A stretch of 42,785 nt of DNA from Deltaproteobacteria bacterium (lineage in GTDB: Bacteria; Desulfobacterota; Binatia; UBA9968; JAJDTQ01): positions 1 to 42,785 of the forward strand of contig JAPPNF010000122.1 of assembly GCA_028818755.1 (NCBI GenBank), read 5' to 3'. Below are positions 16,781 through 25,268 of this stretch, in pieces. The notes under the pieces were generated by a model, which was given only the letters and a program-made list of their open reading frames with translations, did no database searches and was not told where the DNA came from. A program made the position numbers and the translations under genes. Position 1 is the first letter of the stretch, and each line of letters opens with the position of its first letter.

Positions 16781-16953
16781 GATCTCCTTTCGCGGCGCGG
16801 GTCGCCGGTTGCTGCGTACCGGCGGCCTGGCCTGCTCCGGCACTGTTTCCGCGGGGCCACCGGCCGTGTGGTATTATAGACGACAAAATGCCAAGTAAAA
16901 ATGACTTTGTTCGCCCGGAGCTTCGCCTCCCTCCGTTGTTCCCGCGAAACAGC

Positions 16954-17131
16954 CTGTGTCAAAACCACCCCCTCTCCCTCTGGGAGTGGGTCGGGGTGAG
17001 GGTGTTCGGAGGGGCAGGGTTGCCGGGGAGCCCTCACCCGGCCTTCGGCCACCCTCTCCCAAAGGGAGAGGGGTTAGATTTGGGACGAGTCGCAGGCCAC
17101 CCTGTCCCGGAGGGAGAGGGTTTTGACACAG
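16954..17131. repeat. 178-bp composite palindrome, family A copy 2, with 13-bp outer inverted repeats
   Basis: Two family A units in opposite orientation (about 16967-17002 and 17031-17073) and a degenerate third (17099-17120) are enclosed by CTGTGTCAAAACC (16954-16966) and its exact inverted copy GGTTTTGACACAG (17119-17131). No target duplication is evident outside. It fills most of the 405-bp gap between the divergent amidase and modA. The rest of the gap, 16781-16953 and 17132-17185, shows no gene. The whole resembles a small non-autonomous element or a compound REP structure. Confidence 0.75.
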
Positions 17132-17185
17132 CCTGGAAAGCGGAATCGCCCACCGCCAGGTAAGGAGCACGCAAGGGGGACGAAA

Positions 17186-17995
17186 ATGATGACACATCGC
17201 ATCCGTCATTCCGGCGGATGCCGGCATTTGCGGGTGATTTTCATGGCGCTGATGCTCGTGGCCGCATGGTCCCCGCCGGCCGCGGCGGCCGACCGCCTGC
17301 TGGTGTTCGCGGCCGCCAGCCTCCAAGGGACCGTCGACACCATCGCGCGGCGGTTCGAGAAGGCGGGCGGCTCGCGGGTGACGATCTCGTTCGCCGCGAG
17401 CTCAACCCTGGCGCGGCAGATCGAGCGCGGCGCACCGGCGGACGTGTACGTGTCGGCCAGTCCCAAGTGGACGGACCGGCTGGAGGCCGGGCGGTGGCTC
17501 CGGCCGGGCACCCTCGGTGCCCTCCTCGGCAACCGTCTCGTGCTCGTGGCACCCGCCGGACAGGCGGCGACCGTGCCTATCCATCACGGCTTTCCACTGA
17601 GCCGGCTTCTCGGCAACGGGCGGCTGGTGATGGGAGATCCGAGCCACGTCCCGGCCGGGCAGTACGCCAGGGCGGCGCTCGATACCCTCGGCGTCTGGCG
17701 CACGGTGGCCGGCCGGGTGGCCGGCACCCCGACCGTGCGCCAGGCCCTGGCGCTGGTGGCCCGCGGCGAGGCGCCCTACGGCATCGTCTACGCCACGGAC
17801 GCCAAGGCGGACCCCAACGTCGCGGTGGTAGGCGTCTTCCCCGAGGAATATCATCCGCCCATCCGCTACACGGTGGCCGTCCCCGCCGCCAGCACCCATC
17901 CGCAAGCCGAGAGGTTCCTGAACTTCCTGTGGTCGCGGGCGGCCCGATCGGTGTTCGAGGGCCACGGCTTCGCGGTCAGGGGGACCGGACACTGA
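17186..17995 (+). CDS. modA: molybdate ABC transporter, periplasmic substrate-binding protein
   Basis: A 269-residue periplasmic binding protein for molybdate or tungstate. A signal peptide spans about residues 1-35 (hydrophobic VIFMALMLVAAW, cleavage near AAAADR). The mature protein opens LLVFAAASLQGTVDTIARRF, the ModA signature in which Ser residues contact the oxyanion, followed by ISFAASSTLARQIERGAPADVYVSAS and later IVYATDAKADPNVAVVGVFP. The start at ATG 17186 has AAGGGGGA 5 nt upstream; an in-frame upstream start lies inside the palindromic repeat. Its stop overlaps the modB start by 1 nt (TGATG). Confidence 0.94.
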   Translation: MMTHRIRHSGGCRHLRVIFMALMLVAAWSPPAAAADRLLVFAAASLQGTVDTIARRFEKAGGSRVTISFAASSTLARQIERGAPADVYVSASPKWTDRLEAGRWLRPGTLGALLGNRLVLVAPAGQAATVPIHHGFPLSRLLGNGRLVMGDPSHVPAGQYARAALDTLGVWRTVAGRVAGTPTVRQALALVARGEAPYGIVYATDAKADPNVAVVGVFPEEYHPPIRYTVAVPAASTHPQAERFLNFLWSRAARSVFEGHGFAVRGTGH

Positions 17996-18702
17996 TGTCC
18001 GACTGGTCCCTGAGCCCGGCGGAGATCGAGGCCCTGCGTCTGAGTGTCCGGATCGCCGCCTGGAGCACGGTCGCCAGCCTGCCGCTGGCGGCGCTGGCCG
18101 CGTACGTCCTCGCACGCTACCGCTTCTGGGGCAAGGAGATCCTGAACGGGCTGCTGCACATGCCGCTGGTGCTGCCGCCGGTGGTCACCGGCTACCTGCT
18201 GCTCCTGCTGCTGGGGCGCCGCGGCCTCGTGGGCGCCTGGCTCGAGCAGACCTTCGGCGTGGTGTTCGCGTTCCGCTGGACCGGCGCCGTGGTGGCCGCG
18301 GCCGTGGTCGCGTTTCCGTTGATGGTGCGGCCCATCCGCCTTTCCCTGGAAGCCATCGACCAGCGCCTGGAGTCCGCCGCCAATACCCTGGGGGCCAACC
18401 GCTGGTGGACGTGGCTCACCGTGACGCTGCCCCTGAGCCTGCCGGGCATGGTGGTGGGGGCGATCCTCGGCTTCACCCGGAGCCTCGGGGAGTTCGGCGC
18501 CACCATCACCTTCGTCTCCAACATCCCCGGCGAGACCCAGACCCTGTCGCTGGCGGTTCACTCCGCGCTCCAGGTTCCCGGAGGCGAGCCCGGCGCCATG
18601 CGCCTCACCGTCATCATCGTGCTGGTCACCATCGTGGCGCTGGTGTCGTCGGAGATGCTGGGCCGCTACGTCGCCAGGAGAACACAGGGATACGTTGCCT
18701 GA
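17995..18702 (+). CDS. modB: molybdate ABC transporter permease
   Basis: A 235-residue inner-membrane permease with about five to six hydrophobic helices. The cytoplasmic EAA loop that docks with the ATPase is clear: SAANTLGANRWWTWLTVTLP followed by SLPGMVVGAILGFTRSLGEFGATI, typical of ModB/CysT-type permeases. The ATG at 17995-17997 overlaps the modA stop by one base, so translation is coupled. The modC gene begins 4 nt after its stop. Confidence 0.94.
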   Translation: MSDWSLSPAEIEALRLSVRIAAWSTVASLPLAALAAYVLARYRFWGKEILNGLLHMPLVLPPVVTGYLLLLLLGRRGLVGAWLEQTFGVVFAFRWTGAVVAAAVVAFPLMVRPIRLSLEAIDQRLESAANTLGANRWWTWLTVTLPLSLPGMVVGAILGFTRSLGEFGATITFVSNIPGETQTLSLAVHSALQVPGGEPGAMRLTVIIVLVTIVALVSSEMLGRYVARRTQGYVA

Positions 18703-18705
18703 ACC

Positions 18706-19842
18706 ATGCTTGATGTCGATGTCAAACGAAGGCTCGGGAACCTGAGCATCGAAGCCCGGTTCAGCAGCGACCAGGGGGTGACCGCCCTCTTCGGCCGTTC
18801 CGGCGCCGGCAAGACTTCCGTCGTGAACATGGTGAGCGGTTTGCTCAGACCCGACGAAGGACACATCGAGGTGGACGGCCACGTCCTGTTCGACAGCGCG
18901 GCGGGCATCGACCTGCCGCCCTGGAAGCGGCGGGTCGGCTACGTGTTCCAGGAAGGGCGCCTGTTCCCGCACCTAACCGTCCGCTCGAACCTGCTCTACG
19001 GGTGGCGTTTCGTCCCCGCGGCCGAACGCTACCTCACCCTGGACCAGACCGTCGCGCTGCTGGACCTCGGGGCGCTGCTCCGACGCCGGCCGCGTTCCCT
19101 CTCGGGCGGCGAGAAGCAGCGCGTGGCCGTGGGCCGGGCGCTCTTGAGCAATCCTCGGGTTCTCCTGATGGACGAGCCGCTGGCCTCCCTCGACGTGCTG
19201 ATGAAGAGGGAGATCCTTCCCTACCTCGAACGGCTGGACGACATGGGCATTCCCATTCTCTATGTGAGCCATTCCCTGGACGAGGTATCGCGTCTGGCCC
19301 GCAACCTGGTGTTGCTGTCCGCGGGTCGGGTCACCCGGTCCGGCGCCGCCGACGAGGTCCTGAGCCAACTGGAGATCTGGTCGCCGGAGGACGAGGCGGA
19401 AAGAGGCACGATGCTGGCGACCCGCGTCTCCCGTCACGATGCCGAGGCCGGGCTCACGCACCTCGACTTCCGCGGCGGCGAGCTGCGGGTGCCGCTGGTG
19501 GAGATCCCCGAGGGGGTGGCTGTGCGGGTGTGGATCCGCGCCCGGGACGTCGGCGTGGCCACGGAGCCGCCGCGGGGGCTGAGCCTGCGCAACGTGCTCA
19601 AGGGGACGCTGGTGGAGATCGGCGGGGACGACGACACCGGCGCCGTCACGGAACTCCGGCTTCGCATCGGCGAAGCGACGCTGACCTCCCTGGTGACGCG
19701 GCAGGCCGTACGCGAACTGGCTCTGACGCAAGGCCAGGAGGTCTACGCTCTCATCAAGAGCGCCAACCTGGACCGCCGTCAACTGAGCCTGGTGGCCGCC
19801 ATGGCCGGGCCGGTGGGGAAACCGCCGGCCACGGACACTTAG
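18706..19842 (+). CDS. modC: molybdate ABC transporter ATP-binding protein
   Basis: A 378-residue ATPase that powers ModAB. Walker A is GRSGAGKT (30-37), the Q-loop Gln is at 82, the signature LSGGEKQR at 132-139, Walker B LLMDEP at 153-158 and the H-loop His at 189. The C-terminal domain from about 295 resembles a Mop/TOBE oxyanion-binding domain (RNVLKGTLVEI, VTRQAVRELALTQGQEVYALIKS), which separates ModC from general ABC ATPases and supports the molybdate assignment. No ModE regulator or molybdenum-cofactor riboswitch is evident. A REP-like hairpin follows the stop. Confidence 0.95.
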   Translation: MLDVDVKRRLGNLSIEARFSSDQGVTALFGRSGAGKTSVVNMVSGLLRPDEGHIEVDGHVLFDSAAGIDLPPWKRRVGYVFQEGRLFPHLTVRSNLLYGWRFVPAAERYLTLDQTVALLDLGALLRRRPRSLSGGEKQRVAVGRALLSNPRVLLMDEPLASLDVLMKREILPYLERLDDMGIPILYVSHSLDEVSRLARNLVLLSAGRVTRSGAADEVLSQLEIWSPEDEAERGTMLATRVSRHDAEAGLTHLDFRGGELRVPLVEIPEGVAVRVWIRARDVGVATEPPRGLSLRNVLKGTLVEIGGDDDTGAVTELRLRIGEATLTSLVTRQAVRELALTQGQEVYALIKSANLDRRQLSLVAAMAGPVGKPPATDT

Positions 19843-19848
19843 TGCAGA

Positions 19849-19880
19849 GTCGGGTTACGCCGTCGGCTAACCCGACCTAC
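19849..19880. repeat. REP-like hairpin, family B copy 1
   Basis: GTCGGGTTA (19849-19857) pairs with TAACCCGAC (19868-19876) and is followed by CTAC. It lies 7 nt after the modC stop and so may also end the modABC transcript. The same element occurs at 41967-41998, with a GTCGGATTA variant at 41931-41960. Confidence 0.8.
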
Positions 19881-19936
19881 GGACTGCGATTCGATTATTC
19901 GGGCAGACGCCTGGAACTGACTGCGTCGTTGGTATT

Positions 19937-21187
19937 ATGGACACCAGAGCACGCCGAAGCACCTTCTCGTCCCTGCGCAACCGGGACTTCCGGTACCTGT
20001 GGGCCGGCACCTGCTTCCTCAGCGGCGGGCACTGGCTGCAGCAGCTCACCGTGGGGTGGGCCTGTTACGAGATGACCCGCTCGTCCATCCTTCTGGGCGC
20101 CATCAACGGCCTCAGGTTCGTGCCCTTCCTCATCTTCAGTCCGCTGGCCGGGGTGGCCGCGGACCGCTCGGACCGGCGCAGGATGATGATCACCACCCAA
20201 TGGTTCGTGCTGGGGACGGCCCTTGCCATGGCCCTGGTGGCGCACATGGGGTGGCTGGAAGTCTGGCACCTGTTTGCCTTCACGCTGGCCACCGGCACGG
20301 TATGGTCCTTCAGCGAGCCGGTGCGGCAGGCGCTCATCCCCGACATCGTGCCGCGGGCGGAGCTGATGAACGCCGTGGCGCTGAATTCCGCGGCCTTCAA
20401 CTTCACCAAGATCATCGGCCCCAGCGTGGGCGGGGGGCTCATTGCCTTCTTCGCACTGTATGGGAACTTCTCCGTCCAACTGGCCGGGAACTTCTACGTC
20501 CAGAGCGCCACCTACCTCTTCGTCATGTGGATGGTCTACCGGATGAGGGTTCCGGAGCGGGTCCGGGAAGCCTCCCGTACTTCCGTGCTCAGCAACCTGC
20601 GCGAAGGAATCCGCTATGTCTGGTCGGATCCCGTGGTGTTCGCGGTGATGGCCACCGCCATGGTCCCGCGGCTGTTCGCCATGCCGTACCAGGCGCTGCT
20701 GCCCGTCTTCCAGAAGGACGTGCTGCAGGTGGGGCCGGACGGCCTCGGCCTGATGATGGCGGCGCCGGGGCTGGGCGCCATGCTGGCGATGCTGTGCGTC
20801 GCGCATTTCGCCAGCCGGGTGGACCGCCCCGGGCTCCTCATGATCGCGGGCCTGGTGTTCCAGGGGGCGTTCCTGATCCTGTTCTCCCTGATGCGCACCC
20901 TGACGCTGTCCTTGCTGAGCCTCGGGATCGTGGGCGGTTTCCAGGTCATGTTCATGTCCGTATCGAACATGGTGCTGCACATGACCGTCCCCGACCGGCT
21001 GCGCGGCCGGGTCATGAGCATCTACATGCTCGACCGCGGCATCACGCCAGCGGGCGCCATGCTGGCGGGGATCAGTGCCCACTTCATCGGCGCTCCCCAT
21101 ACCGTGCTGGCCATGGGCGTCATAGTGCTGGTCCTGGCCGCCGTGGTGGTGGCGTTCATGCCGAGCCTGCGCAAGGTGCGGGCGTGA
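19937..21187 (+). CDS. MFS transporter (EntS/MFS_3-like)
   Basis: A 416-residue major facilitator with about 12 hydrophobic helices. It starts FSSLRNRDFRYLWAG, the opening typical of the EntS/MFS_3 subfamily, and carries the loop 2-3 motif LAGVAADRSDRRRMM; a second-half equivalent is VPDRLRGRVMSIYML. Such proteins mostly export siderophores, drugs or metabolites, using the proton gradient. The substrate is unknown. It stands alone: modC ends 94 nt before it across a hairpin, and the Rieske dioxygenase starts 149 nt after it. The ribosome-binding site is weak. Confidence 0.9.
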   Translation: MDTRARRSTFSSLRNRDFRYLWAGTCFLSGGHWLQQLTVGWACYEMTRSSILLGAINGLRFVPFLIFSPLAGVAADRSDRRRMMITTQWFVLGTALAMALVAHMGWLEVWHLFAFTLATGTVWSFSEPVRQALIPDIVPRAELMNAVALNSAAFNFTKIIGPSVGGGLIAFFALYGNFSVQLAGNFYVQSATYLFVMWMVYRMRVPERVREASRTSVLSNLREGIRYVWSDPVVFAVMATAMVPRLFAMPYQALLPVFQKDVLQVGPDGLGLMMAAPGLGAMLAMLCVAHFASRVDRPGLLMIAGLVFQGAFLILFSLMRTLTLSLLSLGIVGGFQVMFMSVSNMVLHMTVPDRLRGRVMSIYMLDRGITPAGAMLAGISAHFIGAPHTVLAMGVIVLVLAAVVVAFMPSLRKVRA

Positions 21188-21267
21188 GCGGCGGAATCCT
21201 TGACAAGGCGCGGCTTCCGCTGTTTCCATTGTAAATCGGTTCCGGCGCCAGGAGACGATCCAGGCAC

Positions 21268-21290
21268 GGGCGGGGTTTGAAACCCGCCCC
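21268..21290. repeat. inverted repeat upstream of dioxygenase genes
   Basis: GGGCGGGGTTT and AAACCCGCCCC face each other around a single G, making a compact hairpin 81 nt after the MFS stop. It could end the MFS transcript, although no T-run follows on the plus strand. Confidence 0.55.
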
Positions 21291-21336
21291 TACGTCAGAG
21301 CTTCAACGTAATTCTCAAGCGCACCACGGAGGCCTC

Positions 21337-22686
21337 GTGGGCAACGGCAGACGACGGAACGGGCGGTGGGTGGACGTGGACCGCGGCGTCATCAGCCGCG
21401 AGATCTTCGTCAACGAGGACATCTACCGCTCGGAGCTGGAGCAGATCTTCGCGCGCACGTGGCTCTGCGTGGGGCACGAGAGCCAGATCCCCGAGCCCTG
21501 CGACTTCTTCCTCTCCCGCATGGGCGAAGAGTCGGTGATCGTCACCCGGGACCCGCAGCGGAAGATCCACGTCCTGCTGAACACGTGCCGTCACCGGGGC
21601 ATGAAGGTGTGCCGCTACGACCAAGGCAACACCTCCGTGTTCACCTGCCCCTACCACGGCTGGAGCTACTCCACGGACGGCGGCCTGGTGCAGACGCCCG
21701 GGGATCTCTTCGGCGTTCCCCAGTACAAGGCGGGCTACCGCGAACAGCTCGACAAGTCGGAGTGGGGGCTGATCCACGTGGCGCGGATGGAAGTCTACAA
21801 GGGGACCATCTGGGCCACCTGGGACGAATCCGCGCCGTCCTTCAACGACTACCTCGGCGGCATGCGCCTCTACCTGGACGCGCTCCTGGATGCCCGGGAC
21901 GGCAGCGAGGGCGGCTCGGAGGTGCTGGGCGGCATGGTCAAGTGGCGCATGCCGTGCAACTGGAAGTTCGCCGCCGAGAACTTCGCCTGGGACACCTACC
22001 ACAGCCCCACCACCCACAAGTCCGCGGAGCTGGCCGGCATGGGGCCAGGCGGCGAAGGACAGGAGCGCCACGGCTCGGTCCACAAGAACCAGGCCAAACG
22101 GTTCACCAGCGGGCTGATGGCGTTCCCGTCGCTGGGGCACGCGAGCATCACCGGGCCGCCGGAGGTGGGCGCGGAGCCGTGGTTTCCGGAGTTCCCCAAC
22201 GACCCGGCGGTGGCCGAGTATTTCAAGGAGGTGGAGGCGAAGCGGCGGGAGCGGCTCAAGGGCAAGGTCACGGTGACCCCCGGCAACGGCAACATCTTCC
22301 CCAACACCGCGTTCCATCCCTGGTTCCCCCGCACCATGGTGGTGTGGCACCCGGTGGGCCCGAGCCAGACCGAGGCCTGGCGCTGGTACCTGGTGGACAA
22401 GGACGCGCCCTGGGAGGTCAAGGACCTCCTGCGCCACTACTACATGCGCTTCTCGGGGCCGGCGGGCATGGTGGAATCCGACGACATGGACAACTGGGTG
22501 TATGCGACGGAGGCCAGCCGTGGCACCATCGCCCGGCGTTATCCCTACCACTACGGCATGGGCCTGGGCTTCGCGGAGCCGGTGGACAACCTCCCCGACG
22601 CGGTGACCGTCAAGGCGTCGTTCTCGGAGGAGGGCGCCCGCGCCTTCTACCAGCGCTGGGCAGAGCTAATGGATGACAAGCCGTAG
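21337..22686 (+). CDS. aromatic ring-hydroxylating dioxygenase, alpha subunit
   Basis: A 449-residue large subunit of a Rieske non-haem iron oxygenase. The [2Fe-2S] ligands are Cys84/His86 (CRHRG) and Cys104/His107 (CPYHGW). The mononuclear iron motif is NFAWDTYHSPTTH with Asp219, His222 and His227, and the third ligand Asp lies in ESDDMDNW (about 382/383). It would add O2 to an aromatic ring with the beta subunit that follows. The start is GTG 21337 because GGAGG lies 4 nt upstream; the frame extends upstream into the inverted repeat and that part is unlikely to be translated. No ferredoxin or reductase gene is in the window, so electrons must come from proteins encoded elsewhere. The substrate is not recognised. 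Confidence 0.94.
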   Translation: MGNGRRRNGRWVDVDRGVISREIFVNEDIYRSELEQIFARTWLCVGHESQIPEPCDFFLSRMGEESVIVTRDPQRKIHVLLNTCRHRGMKVCRYDQGNTSVFTCPYHGWSYSTDGGLVQTPGDLFGVPQYKAGYREQLDKSEWGLIHVARMEVYKGTIWATWDESAPSFNDYLGGMRLYLDALLDARDGSEGGSEVLGGMVKWRMPCNWKFAAENFAWDTYHSPTTHKSAELAGMGPGGEGQERHGSVHKNQAKRFTSGLMAFPSLGHASITGPPEVGAEPWFPEFPNDPAVAEYFKEVEAKRRERLKGKVTVTPGNGNIFPNTAFHPWFPRTMVVWHPVGPSQTEAWRWYLVDKDAPWEVKDLLRHYYMRFSGPAGMVESDDMDNWVYATEASRGTIARRYPYHYGMGLGFAEPVDNLPDAVTVKASFSEEGARAFYQRWAELMDDKP

Positions 22687-23284
22687 GACGACCCCCGCTA
22701 AGGTGCTCCAGGACCCGGAAGGCGGTGCTTTCCCGGCCGCCGACGGCGCCGGCAAGGGGCTGCCCTACCTGCTGCTCGCGCAGGAGGTACACGAGTTCCT
22801 GTGCATGGAAGCGGATCTCCTGGACGAGCGCCGCTACGACGAGTGGCTGGATCTCCTGACCGACGACATCTCCTACTGGGTCCCCATGCGCAGGAACGTC
22901 CAGTACGGCCATTGGGAAACCGAGAACACCCGTCAGGGCCGGGACATGAACTGGTTCGACGAGGGCAAGAGCACCCTGCGGCTCCGCATCAAGCAGATCA
23001 CCTCCGGAGTCCACTGGGTGGAGGAACCGTCGCCGCGGGTCTCCCGCATCATCTCCAACGTCCACGCCATCCGGGCGACCCCGAGTCTGGAGGACCCCGA
23101 GGAGGTCAGCGTCAGGTACCGGATCCTGATCTACCGCAACAAGCTCGCGGACAGCACCGACATGTTCGCCGGCAAGCGTGACGACGTGCTGTGCAAGGTG
23201 GACGGCCAATGGAAGATCCGCAAGCGCACCATGCTGCTGGACCAGAGCGTGTTGCTTTCGGCCACCATGCCGTTCGTGCTGTGA
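22673..23284 (+). CDS. aromatic ring-hydroxylating dioxygenase, beta subunit
   Basis: A 203-residue small subunit with the NTF2-like cone fold of the ring-hydroxylating beta family. Typical segments are EVHEFLCMEADLLDERRYDEWLDLL, DISYWVPMRRNV, VSRIISNVHA and a C-terminal strand pattern ending RKRTMLLDQSVL. It contributes to hexamer assembly and the substrate pocket. The ATG lies inside the end of the alpha gene (14-nt overlap in another frame), so the two are translationally coupled. The stop lies 36 nt from that of the convergent decarboxylase-like gene. Confidence 0.93.
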   Translation: MTSRRTTPAKVLQDPEGGAFPAADGAGKGLPYLLLAQEVHEFLCMEADLLDERRYDEWLDLLTDDISYWVPMRRNVQYGHWETENTRQGRDMNWFDEGKSTLRLRIKQITSGVHWVEEPSPRVSRIISNVHAIRATPSLEDPEEVSVRYRILIYRNKLADSTDMFAGKRDDVLCKVDGQWKIRKRTMLLDQSVLLSATMPFVL

Positions 23285-23320
23285 GGCCCTGGTCGCGGCT
23301 TGCCGGGATCCCCGGACGCG

Positions 23321-24298
23321 TCACACGTCGATGAACAGCTCGCGCGGATCGGGTCTGCGGGAGATCAGGCCCTGGGCCATGGAGTAGTCGAGGAACTTTT
23401 CCAGGCCCTTGCGGTTGGCCTCGATGCCGTGGGGCCAAGGGTCGCGACCGAGGACCCTGGCGGTGCTCTCCACATACTCGGAGAACCAGGGCAGGACCCC
23501 GGCCGAGCTTACCATCTCAAGCCGCTTGAAGAAGGACTCCTTCTCCTTCCTGAGCACGCGCTCCACCTTGCGCGCGATACCGAGCCCCTTCTCCAGGTGC
23601 TTCTCCCGGATCGCCATCAGGTGCATGATTGGGATGACCCCGTACTTTTGGAAGTATGCCCTTTCCTGCTCGACTGCATCCGGGAAGAGGCACCGCACGG
23701 ACCCCTCCGGCACGGGCGGCCTGGTCAGGTGCGCGTAGATCACGGCGTCGAGCTTCTTTTCCAGCAGCCAGTCGAAAAGCCGCGCCTCCTTGCCCACGTA
23801 CTCCACCTTCCCGGCGACAGCCGGGGGGAGCTTCACCCGTTCCACCCGGCCGGTGAACCAGCGGATGTCCTCCGGCCTGACGCCGTACTCCTCCTGGAGG
23901 ATGCCGCGGATCCATACCGCCGCGGTCATGTGGAAGTCCGGCACTCCCACCCGCTTCCCCTTGAGCTGCTCGCCGCTCACCAGCCTGCTGCCCTTGCGCA
24001 CAAACAGCGCCGAGTGGCGGAACCGGCGGGAGGTGAAGATCGGAAACGCCTTGTAGTCCCGCCACCCCTGCTCCCGCATCATCGTGTAGCTCGACAGCGA
24101 CAGCTCCGTGACGTCGTACCGTGGCGACTTGAGCACCCGCCGGAAGAGCTTGTTCGGCGGGTCCACGTAGTGCCAGCGAATGTCCAGCCCGTGCGCTTGG
24201 TGGCGCCCGTTCATCAGGGCGCCGAAGAACGGGTAGTCGTTGCTGGCGAAGTCGAGAGAGATGCCGCGGGATTCCGTGTCTGATCGCTTCTGGGCCAA
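23321..24298 (-). CDS. 4,5-dihydroxyphthalate decarboxylase-like protein
   Basis: A 325-residue protein resembling Pht5-type 4,5-dihydroxyphthalate decarboxylase, which has a type 2 periplasmic-binding-protein fold. Shared stretches include YDVTELSLSSYTMM, FRHSALFV, LKGKRVGVPDFHMTAAVWIRGIL, EYGVRPEDIRWFTG and FPDAVEQERAYFQKYGVIPIMHLM. There is no signal peptide, which favours a cytoplasmic enzyme over a transporter binding protein. TTG 24298 is chosen as the start because AAAGGAG lies 6 nt upstream. The metallo-hydrolase gene precedes it by 42 nt on the same strand. Homologues of this type are numerous in environmental genomes and few are characterised, so activity on dihydroxyphthalate is not assured. 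Confidence 0.82.
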   Translation of the reverse strand: MAQKRSDTESRGISLDFASNDYPFFGALMNGRHQAHGLDIRWHYVDPPNKLFRRVLKSPRYDVTELSLSSYTMMREQGWRDYKAFPIFTSRRFRHSALFVRKGSRLVSGEQLKGKRVGVPDFHMTAAVWIRGILQEEYGVRPEDIRWFTGRVERVKLPPAVAGKVEYVGKEARLFDWLLEKKLDAVIYAHLTRPPVPEGSVRCLFPDAVEQERAYFQKYGVIPIMHLMAIREKHLEKGLGIARKVERVLRKEKESFFKRLEMVSSAGVLPWFSEYVESTARVLGRDPWPHGIEANRKGLEKFLDYSMAQGLISRRPDPRELFIDV

Positions 24299-24340
24299 AT
24301 CTGTCTCCTTTCGGGACTCCGGGTCGTGTGCTGGCCGCCC

Positions 24341-25228
24341 CTACGCCGAGGATGCGAACCGGTTCATCCGCACCTCTTCGCCGATGTCGAACTGCATCAC
24401 GTCCTTGCCGACGAGCAGCGGGCCGTCGTAGGTAGCGCGGGTTGCCGGAATCAGGTCGCCCGCGGTCGCCTCGCCGAACAGCAGGAGGTGCGTGTAGACG
24501 GCCAGCTTGGGTTTCGTTCGGGCGAACACGACGCCGGCGTCTTCCGGGATGGTGTGGTTGCGGCGAATCCTCTCCAGGTTGGCGCGCTCGACGCCCTGGC
24601 CCATGCCGTGGGTGACCTCGTGCACCAGCAGGTCGACGTTCTGGGAGTGGGCGATGAGGTTCTCGTTGAAGGTGGTGTCGCCGGACAGGACCGCGGAGCG
24701 GCCTCGGTAGTCGATGCGGTAGCCGAAGGCGTCGAGCTGCTCGCCGCCGTGGTCGACCTCGAAGGCGGTGACCCGTATGTCGCCGGATTCGAACACGACA
24801 CCTTCCTCGATCTCGGTGGACTCCAGCTTCACCCCCTCGGCGTTATAGCTGTGGCTGCGGACCCGGATATCGGTGGCAAAGGCGAGGGGAAGGTGCTCGG
24901 CCATCTGGTTGGTGCCGTCGGGTCCCCATATCTTGAGCGGCACGGTGCGCCTGCCCCAGGGGCGGCCGATCCAGCCCGTGAGCCAGAGATCGGCGAAACC
25001 CACCACGTGGTCCGAATGGTGATGGGTGAGGAAGATGCCGGTGATGTCGCCGAAGGGAATCCCGAGCTGATGAAGCCGTTGCAACGCGCCGCGGCCCGCG
25101 TCGAACAGCAGCTTCTCGCCGCCCACTTCCACCAGCGTGCTCGGCCCGAAGCGGTCGAGCACCGGCGGCGGCGCGCCGGTTCCGAGAAGGGTTACGCGAA
25201 AGAGGTCCGTGGACGGGCGTAGCTCCAT
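24341..25228 (-). CDS. MBL-fold metallo-hydrolase (RNase Z/arylsulfatase-like subgroup)
   Basis: A 295-residue metallo-beta-lactamase-fold hydrolase. The zinc motif THHHSDH gives His69, His71, Asp73 and His74. Further metal-site residues probably lie in FEVDHGG, LSGDTTFNENL and YTHLL. The opening VTLLGTGAPPPV and the SGDT motif are typical of the RNase Z-like branch that also includes lactonases and phosphodiesterases. It is not the housekeeping tRNase Z in any obvious way, since no exosite arm is apparent. ATG 25228 follows GGAGGGG by 6 nt. It probably shares a transcript with the downstream decarboxylase-like gene. Confidence 0.9.
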   Translation of the reverse strand: MELRPSTDLFRVTLLGTGAPPPVLDRFGPSTLVEVGGEKLLFDAGRGALQRLHQLGIPFGDITGIFLTHHHSDHVVGFADLWLTGWIGRPWGRRTVPLKIWGPDGTNQMAEHLPLAFATDIRVRSHSYNAEGVKLESTEIEEGVVFESGDIRVTAFEVDHGGEQLDAFGYRIDYRGRSAVLSGDTTFNENLIAHSQNVDLLVHEVTHGMGQGVERANLERIRRNHTIPEDAGVVFARTKPKLAVYTHLLLFGEATAGDLIPATRATYDGPLLVGKDVMQFDIGEEVRMNRFASSA

Positions 25229-25268
25229 GTGTTTCCCCTCCGGATGGGATTCCTTGGGATGTGGAGCC

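Noticed and set aside
16954..17131. CRISPR array
   Set aside because: Repeats are palindromic and inverted relative to one another, few, and not separated by uniform spacers; no cas genes.
21188..21260. Promoter at TTGACA (about 21200) for the dioxygenase genes
   Set aside because: No acceptable -10 box lies 16-18 nt downstream; the nearest AT-rich hexamer is about 25 nt away.
23321..24298. Solute-binding protein of an ABC transporter
   Set aside because: The fold family overlaps, but no signal peptide or lipobox exists and the sequence follows dihydroxyphthalate decarboxylase more closely. Not fully excluded.
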